Shown piece by piece: positions 1 to 8,101 of a DNA stretch of 64,000 nucleotides. The DNA comes from Parabacteroides massiliensis. Lineage in GTDB: Bacteria; Bacteroidota; Bacteroidia; Bacteroidales; Tannerellaceae. Both the position numbers and the translations under genes were made by a program. Every line of letters starts with the position of its first letter. The first letter of the stretch is position 1. The DNA lies in contig NZ_LT700192.1 in assembly GCF_900155425.1 (NCBI RefSeq), forward strand, positions 204,243 to 268,242, in the 5' to 3' direction. Below the pieces are notes generated by a model. The model was not told the origin of the DNA. It saw only the letters and a list, made by a program, of their open reading frames with translations, and ran no database searches.

Positions 1-14
1 CCGCATCTAATTAG

Positions 15-69
15 GTTTTCTACCCCATATAAACCAAATTAGTAGCAAGGGTAATATTTTTTAAGAAAC
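15..69 (-). repeat. Dispersed intergenic repeat, copy A
   Basis: Read on the minus strand, this 55-nt element has a 22-nt left arm (starting GTTTCTTAAAAAATATTACC, at 69-48), a 19-nt spacer (47-29) and a 14-nt right arm (ATGGGGTAGAAAAC, at 28-15). Both arms are identical to those of a second element at 29454-29508 in the opposite orientation, while the spacer is diverged but of the same length. The arms form a weak dyad (TTTCT..TACCC against GGGGTA.GAAA). I do not recognise the family. It could be a structured RNA, a protein-binding site or the remnant of a small mobile repeat. Confidence 0.6.
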
Positions 70-305
70 TGCTGTTTTGAGTATGATGTTAAGAACCAAT
101 GATTTATTGTGGATTTGGGTTTAAATGGGGGATATTGTCTGATTTTTGTGGAATTTTGGTTCGGTTTCCACAGAAAAAAAGAAGGTGAAAGCCTCTGTAA
201 AGTAAACATAAGCCGAATCATGGAAGATAGTGGATGCGAGCAGAAGGTGGAACTCTGAGGATGGAGAGTTTATATCTTTTTGAAAAAGGGAAAGTATCCG
301 GACTT
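70..305. other. Non-coding stretch upstream of glgB
   Basis: I see no convincing gene between the window start and glgB at 363. A 60-codon minus-strand frame at 39-221 has a low-complexity, implausible composition and ends inside the repeat. The upstream neighbour of glgB is outside the window. Confidence 0.5.
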
Positions 306-339
306 TTTGTATATATGTAAGTTTTTTCTTCTATCTTTG
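306..339 (+). promoter_or_regulatory. Probable glgB promoter
   Basis: TTTG at 306-309 and TATCTTTG at 332-339 match the Bacteroides primary-sigma consensus (TTTG at -33, TAnnTTTG at -7), with a 22-nt spacer that is slightly long. Transcription would start about 15-20 nt before the glgB start codon. Confidence 0.6.
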
Positions 340-362
340 TGCGAAACCAATCTCAATAAATC

Positions 363-2372
363 ATGGAGTCGCTAAGTCTAATAAAGAATGACCCTTGGCT
401 GGCCCCCTATAAGGAGGCAATAGAAGGACGGTATCAATACGTGGTAAACAAAGAAAAGAGCCTGACGGGTAACGGCAGACAGACGTTGTCGGAAATGGCT
501 TCGGGATATCTTTACTTCGGATTGCATAAAACAAAGGATGGATGGGTGTTTCGTGAGTGGGCACCCAATGCAACCGCTGTGTACCTGATCGGAACTTTCA
601 ACGGATGGAAGAAAGACGACCGGTATAAGTTGCAACGGTTGGGCAATGGCATTTGGGAGATCATGCTTGCAGAAGATTTGTTGCACCATGAAGACCTGTT
701 CAAACTTCTGGTTGAATGGGAAGGCGGCAGCGGAGAACGTATTCCAGCATGGATACGGCGTGTTGTTCAGGATGAAAACACCAAAATATTCAGTGCGCAA
801 GTATGGAATCCGGATAAACCGTATGTGTTTAAACATAAGCGGTTCAAGCCCAATGTTTCTCCTTTGCTGATTTATGAATGCCATATCGGTATGGCTTCGA
901 ATGAAGAAAAAGTCGGCAGCTACGACGAATTTCGCCGCCTGGTGTTGCCCCGTATAGCAAAGGAAGGGTATAATGCCATTCAGATCATGGCTATCCAGGA
1001 GCATCCTTATTATGGTTCGTTCGGTTATCATGTCAGCAGTTTCTTTGCTGCATCTTCCCGTTTCGGTACGCCGGAAGAACTGAAGCAGTTGATAGACGAA
1101 GCTCATGGCATGGGGATTGCCGTGATTATGGATATTGTCCATAGCCATGCGGTCAAGAACGAAGTTGAAGGCCTCGGACGTTTTGACGGGTCCTACACGC
1201 AGTATTTCTTGGGCGGTGCCCGTCGCGAGCATCCTGCATGGGATTCCCTCTGTTTCGATTATGGAAAGAATGAAGTGCTTCATTTCCTGTTGTCGAACTG
1301 CAAGTTCTGGCTGGACGAATATAAATTCGACGGGTTTCGTTTCGATGGCGTGACCTCGATGCTCTATTACAGCCATGGGCTGGGTGAGGCATTCTGCAAT
1401 TACAGTGATTATTTTAACGGCCACCAGGATGGTGATGCCATTGCATACCTGACGTTGGCTAATAAGCTTATCCACGAAGTCAATAAGAACGCGATTACGA
1501 TTGCCGAGGAAGTAAGCGGAATGCCGGGGCTGGCTGTCAAATATGAAGATGGCGGCTATGGTTTCGACTACCGTATGGCAATGAATATCCCTGATTATTG
1601 GATCAAGACGATCAAGGAAAAGAAAGACGAAGACTGGCATCCCTCTTCCATCTGGTGGGAAACAACGAACCGCCGTGCCGATGAAAAGACAATCAGCTAT
1701 GCCGAAAGTCATGACCAGGCATTGGTGGGCGACAAGACGATCATCTTCCGTCTGATCGATGCCGACATGTATTGGCATATGCAGAAAGACGATCATAGTT
1801 TGGTGGTGGAACGCGGTGTGGCTTTGCATAAAATGATCCGCCTGGTTACGGCCACCACTATCAATGGAGGTTATCTGAACTTTATGGGGAATGAATTCGG
1901 TCATCCGGAATGGATTGATTTCCCGCGTGAAGGAAATGGCTGGTCGCATAAGTATGCACGCCGTCAATGGAATTTGGTCGACAACCTGGATTTGAAATAT
2001 CATTTCTTAGGCGATTTCGACCGCGAAATGTTGGAGTTGATCCGTAGCGTGAAAAACTTCCAGGCCACTCCGATACTGAAAGTCTGGGATAACGATGGAG
2101 ACCAGATTCTGGCTTACATGCGAAAAAAACTGGTGTTCGTGTTCAATTTCAGCCCGACAAAATCGTTTACCGATTATGGCTTCCTTGTGCCTAAGGGCGA
2201 ATATGAAGTGGTGTTGAATACCGATGCCACCCGCTTCGGAGGGTTCGGACTCGCGGACGATTCCATTCACCATTTCACCCAATTCGACCCGTTGTATAAA
2301 AAAGAGAAAAAAGAATGGCTCAAATTATACATCCCGGCACGTAGCGCTGTCGTTCTTCGGAAAGTGAAATAA
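363..2372 (+). CDS. glgB: 1,4-alpha-glucan branching enzyme (GH13)
   Basis: Forms alpha-1,6 branches in glycogen in the cytoplasm by cutting an alpha-1,4 chain and transferring it. An N-terminal CBM48-like beta-sandwich (about 60-160; WVFREWAPNATAVYLIGTFN) precedes the GH13 barrel. The catalytic residues are visible: nucleophile D328 in GFRFDG, acid/base E382 in AEEVSG, and D451 in AESHDQ. The 669-residue length and the AEEVSGMP and YAESHDQ motifs are closer to the eukaryotic/Bacteroidetes type of branching enzyme than to enterobacterial GlgB. It stands alone with its own promoter; no glgA or glgC is in the window. manA follows after 94 bp of AT-rich repeats, so co-transcription is possible but uncertain. 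Confidence 0.93.
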   Translation: MESLSLIKNDPWLAPYKEAIEGRYQYVVNKEKSLTGNGRQTLSEMASGYLYFGLHKTKDGWVFREWAPNATAVYLIGTFNGWKKDDRYKLQRLGNGIWEIMLAEDLLHHEDLFKLLVEWEGGSGERIPAWIRRVVQDENTKIFSAQVWNPDKPYVFKHKRFKPNVSPLLIYECHIGMASNEEKVGSYDEFRRLVLPRIAKEGYNAIQIMAIQEHPYYGSFGYHVSSFFAASSRFGTPEELKQLIDEAHGMGIAVIMDIVHSHAVKNEVEGLGRFDGSYTQYFLGGARREHPAWDSLCFDYGKNEVLHFLLSNCKFWLDEYKFDGFRFDGVTSMLYYSHGLGEAFCNYSDYFNGHQDGDAIAYLTLANKLIHEVNKNAITIAEEVSGMPGLAVKYEDGGYGFDYRMAMNIPDYWIKTIKEKKDEDWHPSSIWWETTNRRADEKTISYAESHDQALVGDKTIIFRLIDADMYWHMQKDDHSLVVERGVALHKMIRLVTATTINGGYLNFMGNEFGHPEWIDFPREGNGWSHKYARRQWNLVDNLDLKYHFLGDFDREMLELIRSVKNFQATPILKVWDNDGDQILAYMRKKLVFVFNFSPTKSFTDYGFLVPKGEYEVVLNTDATRFGGFGLADDSIHHFTQFDPLYKKEKKEWLKLYIPARSAVVLRKVK

Positions 2373-2466
2373 TTTATGATTTATAATTTGTGATTTGTGT
2401 GTTGATCATATCATAAATTATAAATCATAAACCTGATAAATCATAAATCAAAAATCATAAATCAAT
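2373..2466. repeat. AT-rich inverted and direct repeats between glgB and manA
   Basis: A perfect 17-bp inverted repeat (TTTATGATTTATAATTT at 2373-2389, its complement at 2415-2431) is followed by several imperfect copies of TAAATCATAAATCA up to the manA start. The glgB stop codon touches the left arm. The stem is A/T only and lacks a GC core, so a standard terminator is unlikely. Similar AT-rich runs occur before the start codon at 10603 and near 16270-16310, so this may be common intergenic filler in this genome. Confidence 0.7.
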
Positions 2467-3441
2467 ATGTTATATCCAATGACATTTAAGCCTATCCTCA
2501 AGAAGATTATCTGGGGAGGCTCTGCAATCTGCCCGTTTAAGGGTATCACTCCGGTGCAGGAAGGCATCGGCGAAAGTTGGGAACTTTCACATGTGGAGGG
2601 TAATTATTCCGTCGTCGATAATGGCGAACTCGAGGGTAAAACGCTGGATGAACTGATCCGTACATATGGCAAACAACTGCTGGGTGAAAAGGTAGCCGAA
2701 CGGTTCGGTACCACATTCCCTTTGTTGATCAAGTTTATCGATGCACGTGATGATTTGTCTATCCAGGTTCATCCGAATGACGAACTGGCAAAGAAACGCC
2801 ATAACTCTTTCGGTAAGACAGAAATGTGGTATGTGATCAATGCAACCAAAGGCGCCGGCTTATATTCCGGTTTTTCAAAGCAGATCGATGCGGACGAATA
2901 TGTGAAACGTGTCAAGGACAATACGTTCATGGACGTGCTACAGCGTTACGAGGTGAATCCGGGCGATGTTTTCTTCCTGCCTGCAGGGCGCGTGCATGCG
3001 ATCGGAGCCGGTTGTTTCATTGCTGAGATCCAGCAAACGAGCAATATCACCTATCGTATATATGATTACGACCGTAAAGGACCGGACGGTAAAGGGCGCG
3101 AACTGCATACCGAACTGGCAAAGGATGCGATCGACTACACCTTGTATCCGGACTACCGCACCCATTACAAAGCACATACGAATGCGACAGTGGAGCTTGC
3201 CGCCTGTAAGTATTTTACAACTAATCTGTTGGATATAGATACGATCATGGTCCGTGATTTCTCCGAACTGGATTCTTTTGTGGTTTATATCTGTATGGAA
3301 GGTAAAGCGTCTATCCGTGACAATAAAGGCAATGAAATTTATATTCACCAGGGACAAACGGTCCTGATTCCGGCTGATACGGATGTCGTGACGATTTCTC
3401 CGGTTCCGGGTGCCAAGTTTATGGAAACATATATTGGATAA
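2467..3441 (+). CDS. manA: Mannose-6-phosphate isomerase, class I
   Basis: Interconverts fructose-6-phosphate and mannose-6-phosphate in the cytoplasm, feeding GDP-mannose and GDP-fucose synthesis or mannose catabolism. Zinc ligands of the cupin fold can be seen: Q100 and H102 in SIQVHPND, E119 in GKTEMWY, and H177 in PAGRVHAIG. The catalytic arginine lies in TYRIYDYDR (about R197). The 324-residue length fits the short bacterial class I form. An alternative start is M5 (2479). A bidirectional terminator follows at 3461-3491, so the gene ends its transcript there. Confidence 0.92.
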   Translation: MLYPMTFKPILKKIIWGGSAICPFKGITPVQEGIGESWELSHVEGNYSVVDNGELEGKTLDELIRTYGKQLLGEKVAERFGTTFPLLIKFIDARDDLSIQVHPNDELAKKRHNSFGKTEMWYVINATKGAGLYSGFSKQIDADEYVKRVKDNTFMDVLQRYEVNPGDVFFLPAGRVHAIGAGCFIAEIQQTSNITYRIYDYDRKGPDGKGRELHTELAKDAIDYTLYPDYRTHYKAHTNATVELAACKYFTTNLLDIDTIMVRDFSELDSFVVYICMEGKASIRDNKGNEIYIHQGQTVLIPADTDVVTISPVPGAKFMETYIG

Positions 3442-3460
3442 ATCATCATTTGCAAATAAT

Positions 3461-3491
3461 AAAAAAAGGCGGTTTTTAACCGCCTTTTTTT
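3461..3491. terminator. Bidirectional intrinsic terminator
   Basis: GGCGGTT (3468-3474) pairs with AACCGCC (3478-3484), flanked by A7 on the left and T7 on the right, so it works for manA on the plus strand and for the GH3 gene on the minus strand. The T run overlaps the GH3 stop codon region. Confidence 0.92.
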
Positions 3492-6096
3492 ATTCGATTT
3501 CCATCTCCAATGTCTGCAAATCCTTGTCGCTGGATGAGCCACCATATAAAATCTGATACTTTCCGGGGCGAACTTCCATCGTTTGCGTGTTGTCGTTAAA
3601 AGAGTAGAAGGCTTCGGGAGTCAGTTTGAGGTTGACTTCCTGGCTGTCGCCGGCTTTTACGTGTACACGCAAGAATGCTTTCAGCGCCTTGATCGGCCCT
3701 TCCGGATCGTTCGGGTTTTTGATGTAGACTTGTGCGACTTCATCACCATCCGTTTTGCCGGTGTTGGCAATGTCGAATGTCAGTGTGACGGGCTGGTCTT
3801 TGGCTATCTTGGTGGAAGACAACTTCGCATTCCGATAGGCAAAGTTCGTGTAGCTCAAACCGTATCCGAACGGATAAAGCGGTGTTTGGGTCATATAGCG
3901 ATAAGTACGTCCTTTCATGCTGTAATCTTCGAAGTCAGGCAACTGGTCGATCGATTTATAGAATGTGACCGGCAGGCGTCCTGACGGGTTATAGTCGCCA
4001 AACAGGATGTCGGCAACCGCTGTTCCGGCTTCCTGTCCGCCATACCAGGCATTCAGAATGGCGTCGACGTTGGCATTTTCCCAGTTTAAAGCCAATGCGC
4101 TACCTGTGCAAAGCACGTAAACGACAGGTTTGCCCGTTGCTTTCAGTGCTTTTACCATTTCTTGCTGTACTTTCGGTATTTCAATATTGGTGCGGTCTCC
4201 CTTTTTGAATCCTTCCACGTAGACCGGCATTTCTTCACCTTCCAGGCGAGGAGAAATACCTCCGACATAGACAATCACATCCGCATCTTTGACTTTGGCG
4301 GCTGTGGCGGCATAATCGACAGGTCGCCGCGTACCGATCTGGAAATTGAGGTCGGCGCTACCCATGCGTTGCATATATTCGATCTTGACGGGATATTTTT
4401 TCCCTTTTTCCGCATTCAGCATATATGTTTTTTCTGCTCCATATTCGTTTTCCCATACTTCGGCGACTTTTTCATCTCCGATGAAGAGGCGGAAAGCGTC
4501 GTTTCCCGACAATTTGATCTCGACCTGTTCTGTCTCAGGCGCTTCAAACTCGCCGGTGAAACGAGCCGTGAAGTTTGTCAGGTTTACATTCGGTGCGAAC
4601 TGCGTGTTTCCACCTGTCGTATAATGCAATTGGCTTGCCAGGCCTTTGTAAACGGCTTCGCCCTCGAATTCCGTATTGTTGAAGAATTCGGATGCGAATC
4701 CCTGTCCGGCAGGTGAGGTGATGTGGCTGCCCAGGTCCTGGATTACGAAATCGGCGGCATGATTACAGCCCAATTCGTAGATTATTTCAGCATCGGGAAC
4801 TTTGTTGCGGAGTCCTTCCAGTATCGTTACGGTATGTGTCGGGAAACCGTTGTAGTTTGCCCAAAGCATCGTTGAGTCGGCGGCATTCGGCCCGACGACG
4901 GCGAGCTTCTTGATTGTCTTGCTCAGCGGCAACGTGTTGTTCTTGTTCTTCAGCAACACCATGCTCTTATGCGCCATATCGAGTGCTTGTGCCACATGTT
5001 CGGGGCTTTCCACCACACTATATGGGATTTGAGCGTATGGAACCCGTTCGTCCGGGTCGAACATACCCAATTCGAAACGCCCTTTCAACAGGCGGCGGAG
5101 GGAAACATCCAGGTCGTTTTCAGATATTTTCCCGTCTTTCAGAGCTTTGATCAAAGCCCGGTAACTGTTGCCGCATTCCAGGTCTGTGCCGTTCAGGACG
5201 GCGTCGGCAGAGGCGCTTTCCGCATCGGGATGTGTTTCGTGGCGAGGCGTGCGCTCGTCTTTTTGCCAAAAGTCGTTGATCGCACCGCAGTCGGAAAGAA
5301 TGATGTTTTCATATCCCCAACTGTTCCGGAGGATGTCGATGAGCAGTTTGTCGCTGCTGCAACAAGGTTTGCCTTGATAGCGGTTGTAGGCACACATGAC
5401 TTCCTGTACATTTCCTTCTTTTACCAAGGCTTCGAAAGCCGGCAGGTAGGTTTGCCATAAATCACGAGGTGTCACCGTGACGTCAAATTCGTGGCGATTC
5501 CATTCCGGTCCGCTATGGACTGCATAATGCTTGGCGCAAGCATGTGTCTTGAAGTATTTCGGATCGTCTCCTTGCAAGCCTTTCACTACGGCCACGCCCA
5601 TTCGTTCCGTCAGGTACGGGTCTTCTCCATAAGTTTCCATGCCGCGGCCCCAGCGAGGATCACGGAAAATGTTGATGTTCGGTGTCCAAAAGGTCAGGCC
5701 TTTGTAGCGATCGTATTCTTTATCTTTTTGATACTGATGGTATTTGGCGCGGGCTTCATCGCTCACCATCGTGAATGTCTTGTACAGGGCTTCGTCATCG
5801 AAAGTCGCAGCCATTGCGATTGCCTGCGGAAAGACGGTCGCTTTTCCTGCACGTGCGACACCGTGCAAGGCTTCGTTCCACCAATCGTATTCGGGAATGC
5901 CGAGGCGTTCGATAGCCGGAGTCGTGTTCATCATTTGCCCGACTTTCTCTTCGGCCGTCAGACGTTTTAAGAGATCGTCTATACGTTCGTCGATGGGGAG
6001 ATCGGGGTTGCGGAACGGATAGTCTTCTTGTTTTTGACTGCAGGAAACAGACAGTAATAATGTCAGTGCTGCCACTGTCAGATGTTTCATTCTCAT
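3490..6096 (-). CDS. GH3 beta-glucosidase/beta-xylosidase-type lipoprotein with PA14 insert
   Basis: Secreted glycoside hydrolase, probably a lipoprotein: the signal peptide ends in LLSVSC with lipidated C19. The GH3 N-domain carries the nucleophile D269 in IILSDCGA; a PA14 domain is inserted at about 465-590, followed by the rest of the C-domain (probable acid/base glutamates near 619-622 in RLEGEE) and a C-terminal fibronectin-III-like domain. The 868-residue length is normal for the PA14-bearing GH3 subfamily, which includes beta-glucosidases, beta-xylosidases and galactosidases; the exact substrate cannot be read from sequence. A second start at M3 (6090) is possible. No SusCD pair adjoins it, so it may act on oligosaccharides released by other systems. 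Confidence 0.9.
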   Translation of the reverse strand: MRMKHLTVAALTLLLSVSCSQKQEDYPFRNPDLPIDERIDDLLKRLTAEEKVGQMMNTTPAIERLGIPEYDWWNEALHGVARAGKATVFPQAIAMAATFDDEALYKTFTMVSDEARAKYHQYQKDKEYDRYKGLTFWTPNINIFRDPRWGRGMETYGEDPYLTERMGVAVVKGLQGDDPKYFKTHACAKHYAVHSGPEWNRHEFDVTVTPRDLWQTYLPAFEALVKEGNVQEVMCAYNRYQGKPCCSSDKLLIDILRNSWGYENIILSDCGAINDFWQKDERTPRHETHPDAESASADAVLNGTDLECGNSYRALIKALKDGKISENDLDVSLRRLLKGRFELGMFDPDERVPYAQIPYSVVESPEHVAQALDMAHKSMVLLKNKNNTLPLSKTIKKLAVVGPNAADSTMLWANYNGFPTHTVTILEGLRNKVPDAEIIYELGCNHAADFVIQDLGSHITSPAGQGFASEFFNNTEFEGEAVYKGLASQLHYTTGGNTQFAPNVNLTNFTARFTGEFEAPETEQVEIKLSGNDAFRLFIGDEKVAEVWENEYGAEKTYMLNAEKGKKYPVKIEYMQRMGSADLNFQIGTRRPVDYAATAAKVKDADVIVYVGGISPRLEGEEMPVYVEGFKKGDRTNIEIPKVQQEMVKALKATGKPVVYVLCTGSALALNWENANVDAILNAWYGGQEAGTAVADILFGDYNPSGRLPVTFYKSIDQLPDFEDYSMKGRTYRYMTQTPLYPFGYGLSYTNFAYRNAKLSSTKIAKDQPVTLTFDIANTGKTDGDEVAQVYIKNPNDPEGPIKALKAFLRVHVKAGDSQEVNLKLTPEAFYSFNDNTQTMEVRPGKYQILYGGSSSDKDLQTLEMEIE

Positions 6097-6264
6097 GTTA
6101 TTAAATTTTAGATATTGTATATTTTACGTTTTATCTTATTGTAATATGTTTGTTATTAGCTGTTTATTGTGAAAAATATGCCGCAAAACTAATGGTTTAC
6201 TTGCATTTCTTCAAGTAGAATTACTTAAAATAGGTTACTTCGTCCGTTATTTTCGCAAATGTTC

Positions 6265-6272
6265 TACATTTG
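6265..6272 (+). promoter_or_regulatory. Promoter -7 element for the 6304 lipoprotein
   Basis: TACATTTG fits TAnnTTTG and lies 32 nt before the start codon. The -33 element is not clear. Confidence 0.45.
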
Positions 6273-6303
6273 TAAGGTCGAATAATAATAAAGAGAAAAT
6301 AAG

Positions 6304-7182
6304 ATGAAGAAGCTTTTGAGTATGCTTTTAATAGTGGCAGGACTTGTGTCTTGCGGAGGTGATGATAAGCCGTATGTCCCGGAATTGAATAAACTGACGG
6401 GGGTGGCATGTACGAAAAACGGGAATGCTTTTTTTAATGCGGATATCACTTACGACCAGGACAAGCAAATCAATCGGATTGTATTGGATATGGATGGAAA
6501 CCGGTTCACTGATAATTATATTATTGTAGACAAGACGATTTCCGTAAGCGGCGTGAAGATGGTCGACGGCTCTCCGACCAATCCGTTTATCCATACGGTT
6601 TATACGTTGAGTGGAAATATGATTGCGGGCAAGGAAGAAAAATCCGAAAACAAGTACATGAGCAATGCGGTGTATACGGCGGTAGAAAACAGATACACCT
6701 ATAACTCCAATTGGCTGAAATCGGTTTCGCAAGTTATCCAGTGGCCGAATGAGAACGGTTCGGGCTATCAGACGAGAGAAATGGGGGAAGTGGACCGCTA
6801 TTCGTGGGAGAATGGAAACGTGGTACGTTATGCCTATCTGCCACAGAAAGAGATTACGTATGAATATAACTCTCAATTGCGTCCGGAAAACTTCCCGTTC
6901 CGGGTTGTCAATTCGTTTCAACCGGTTGGTTTTGATATGATTTCTCCGCTTAACCTGCTGTATGGGAAGATGAATCAGAATTTGCCGGCCCGTGCCTATT
7001 GGTATAATGTTTCCGAAGCAACGGATATCTGTGCCGAATATACGTTCCGTTATACGTTAACCGGCGACTATATTACTGGCATGACGGTTGAAGAAAAGAT
7101 CAATCCCGTAAATGGCGCTACTGCGGAAACAAACATGTATGAATATACGTTTATCTATAATTTTGTGGTGGAACAAAAGTGA
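6304..7182 (+). CDS. Small lipoprotein of unknown function (DUF4595-like)
   Basis: A 292-residue protein with a lipoprotein signal (MKKLLSMLLIVAGLVSCGGD, lipidated C17). The remainder is rich in Y/N/T and short beta-strand-like segments with repeated YTYN- and YEYN-like stretches, in the style of Bacteroidales lipoproteins with RHS-like beta repeats (DUF4595 type, from memory). It is expected on the periplasmic or cell-surface side of a membrane. It has its own promoter-like element and is convergent with trmD, only 8 bp apart, so it is not in an operon. Function unknown. Confidence 0.75.
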   Translation: MKKLLSMLLIVAGLVSCGGDDKPYVPELNKLTGVACTKNGNAFFNADITYDQDKQINRIVLDMDGNRFTDNYIIVDKTISVSGVKMVDGSPTNPFIHTVYTLSGNMIAGKEEKSENKYMSNAVYTAVENRYTYNSNWLKSVSQVIQWPNENGSGYQTREMGEVDRYSWENGNVVRYAYLPQKEITYEYNSQLRPENFPFRVVNSFQPVGFDMISPLNLLYGKMNQNLPARAYWYNVSEATDICAEYTFRYTLTGDYITGMTVEEKINPVNGATAETNMYEYTFIYNFVVEQK

Positions 7183-7190
7183 AAAACAAT

Positions 7191-7865
7191 TTACTTCAAT
7201 AGATCGGGACGCAGTCGGGCAGTCCTTTCCTGGGCTTGTTGCAAGCGCCATTCTTCAATCTTGCGTTGATGTCCGGACAGGAGGACTTCGGGAACTTTCC
7301 ATCCGTTGTAATCGGCCGGCCGTGTGTAGACGGGAGGAGCCAGTAAATCATCCTGGAACGAGTCGGAGAGTGCGCTTTGTTCATCGCCGATAGCTCCGGG
7401 GATGAGGCGTACGACGGCATCCGTGATGATGGCGGCTGCCAGTTCTCCACCGGTCAGGACATAATCACCGACGGATATTTCTTTTGTTATCAGATGTTCG
7501 CGGATGCGGTAGTCGATTCCTTTATAATGTCCGCAAAGGATAATCAGGTTGTCCAGCATCGACATGCTGTTAGCCATCGGCTGATTGAAGGTTTCCCCAT
7601 CCGGCGATGTGTAGATCACTTCGTCATAATCCCTTTCGCTTTTCAAGGCCGAGATGGCTCGGTCGATGGGTTCGATCTGCATGACCATACCAGCCTCACC
7701 TCCAAAGGGATAATCATCCACACGGCGCCATTTGTTGGTCGTGTAATCCCGCAGGTTATGCAGGTGTATTTCAGCCAAACCTTTGTCTTGTGCCCGTTTC
7801 ACAATGGAGCAGTTCACCATTCCTTCGATCATCTCGGGAAGTACGGTCAGTATATCTATGCGCAT
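7191..7865 (-). CDS. trmD: tRNA (guanine(37)-N1)-methyltransferase
   Basis: Methylates G37 next to the anticodon of tRNAs reading CNN codons, preventing +1 frameshifts. The protein starts [12 protein letters not shown], the typical TrmD N-terminus, and contains the trefoil-knot SAM site ([12 protein letters not shown], then [16 protein letters not shown]). I set the start at 7865 and not at 7979 because the canonical N-terminus begins there and a good promoter lies at 7893-7923, inside the longer frame. The result is 224 residues, the usual family length. It is monocistronic here, apart from the usual rpsP-rimM-trmD-rplS neighbourhood. Confidence 0.95.
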   Translation of the reverse strand: MRIDILTVLPEMIEGMVNCSIVKRAQDKGLAEIHLHNLRDYTTNKWRRVDDYPFGGEAGMVMQIEPIDRAISALKSERDYDEVIYTSPDGETFNQPMANSMSMLDNLIILCGHYKGIDYRIREHLITKEISVGDYVLTGGELAAAIITDAVVRLIPGAIGDEQSALSDSFQDDLLAPPVYTRPADYNGWKVPEVLLSGHQRKIEEWRLQQAQERTARLRPDLLK

Positions 7866-7892
7866 ATAAATGTATATTTCAGATTTATGGTG

Positions 7893-7923
7893 CAAATGTA
7901 GGAGATTTCTAATAGTTTGCAAA
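7893..7923 (-). promoter_or_regulatory. Promoter of trmD
   Basis: On the minus strand TTTG (7923-7920), a 19-nt spacer and TACATTTG (7900-7893) match the Bacteroides consensus fully. Transcription would begin about 7885, supporting the trmD start at 7865. Confidence 0.75.
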
Positions 7924-8034
7924 ATAAAGTTTCTTGGGCATGAATTTTTAGTTTTATAGGCATGGAGCAATCCTTTCATGGGTATGGAACTTATTTTCGT
8001 TTTGCTGTTGTTCTACATATTAAATAATTATTTG

Positions 8035-8042
8035 TACTTTTG
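8035..8042 (+). promoter_or_regulatory. Promoter -7 element for pheT, with a GC-rich leader
   Basis: TACTTTTG matches TAnnTTTG; only a GTTG at 8007-8010 (spacer 24 nt) could serve as -33. The 60-nt leader holds a GC-rich self-complementary stretch (GGCCGGACGGCC near 8060), unusual for this AT-rich leader. I see no T-box. Confidence 0.4.
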
Positions 8043-8101
8043 TCCGTCAATTTGGCGTCGGCCGGACGGCCCCGTCTCTTTACTGAATAAATTTTAAAGC
8101 G

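Noticed and set aside
39..221. 60-codon minus-strand frame at the window start
   Set aside because: It ends with a FLKKYYP-like stretch that also appears in a plus-strand frame at 29341-29571, but only because both cross the shared intergenic repeat; neither has a start context or composition of a gene.
378..2003. 541-codon minus-strand frame opposite glgB
   Set aside because: It is the antisense of a confidently assigned GH13 gene and has no recognisable motifs or signal; codon use of glgB opens this frame by chance.
2430..2466. Short tandem TAAATCATAAATCA repeats as a CRISPR
   Set aside because: Units are short, AT-only and without unique spacers of constant length; no cas genes are nearby.
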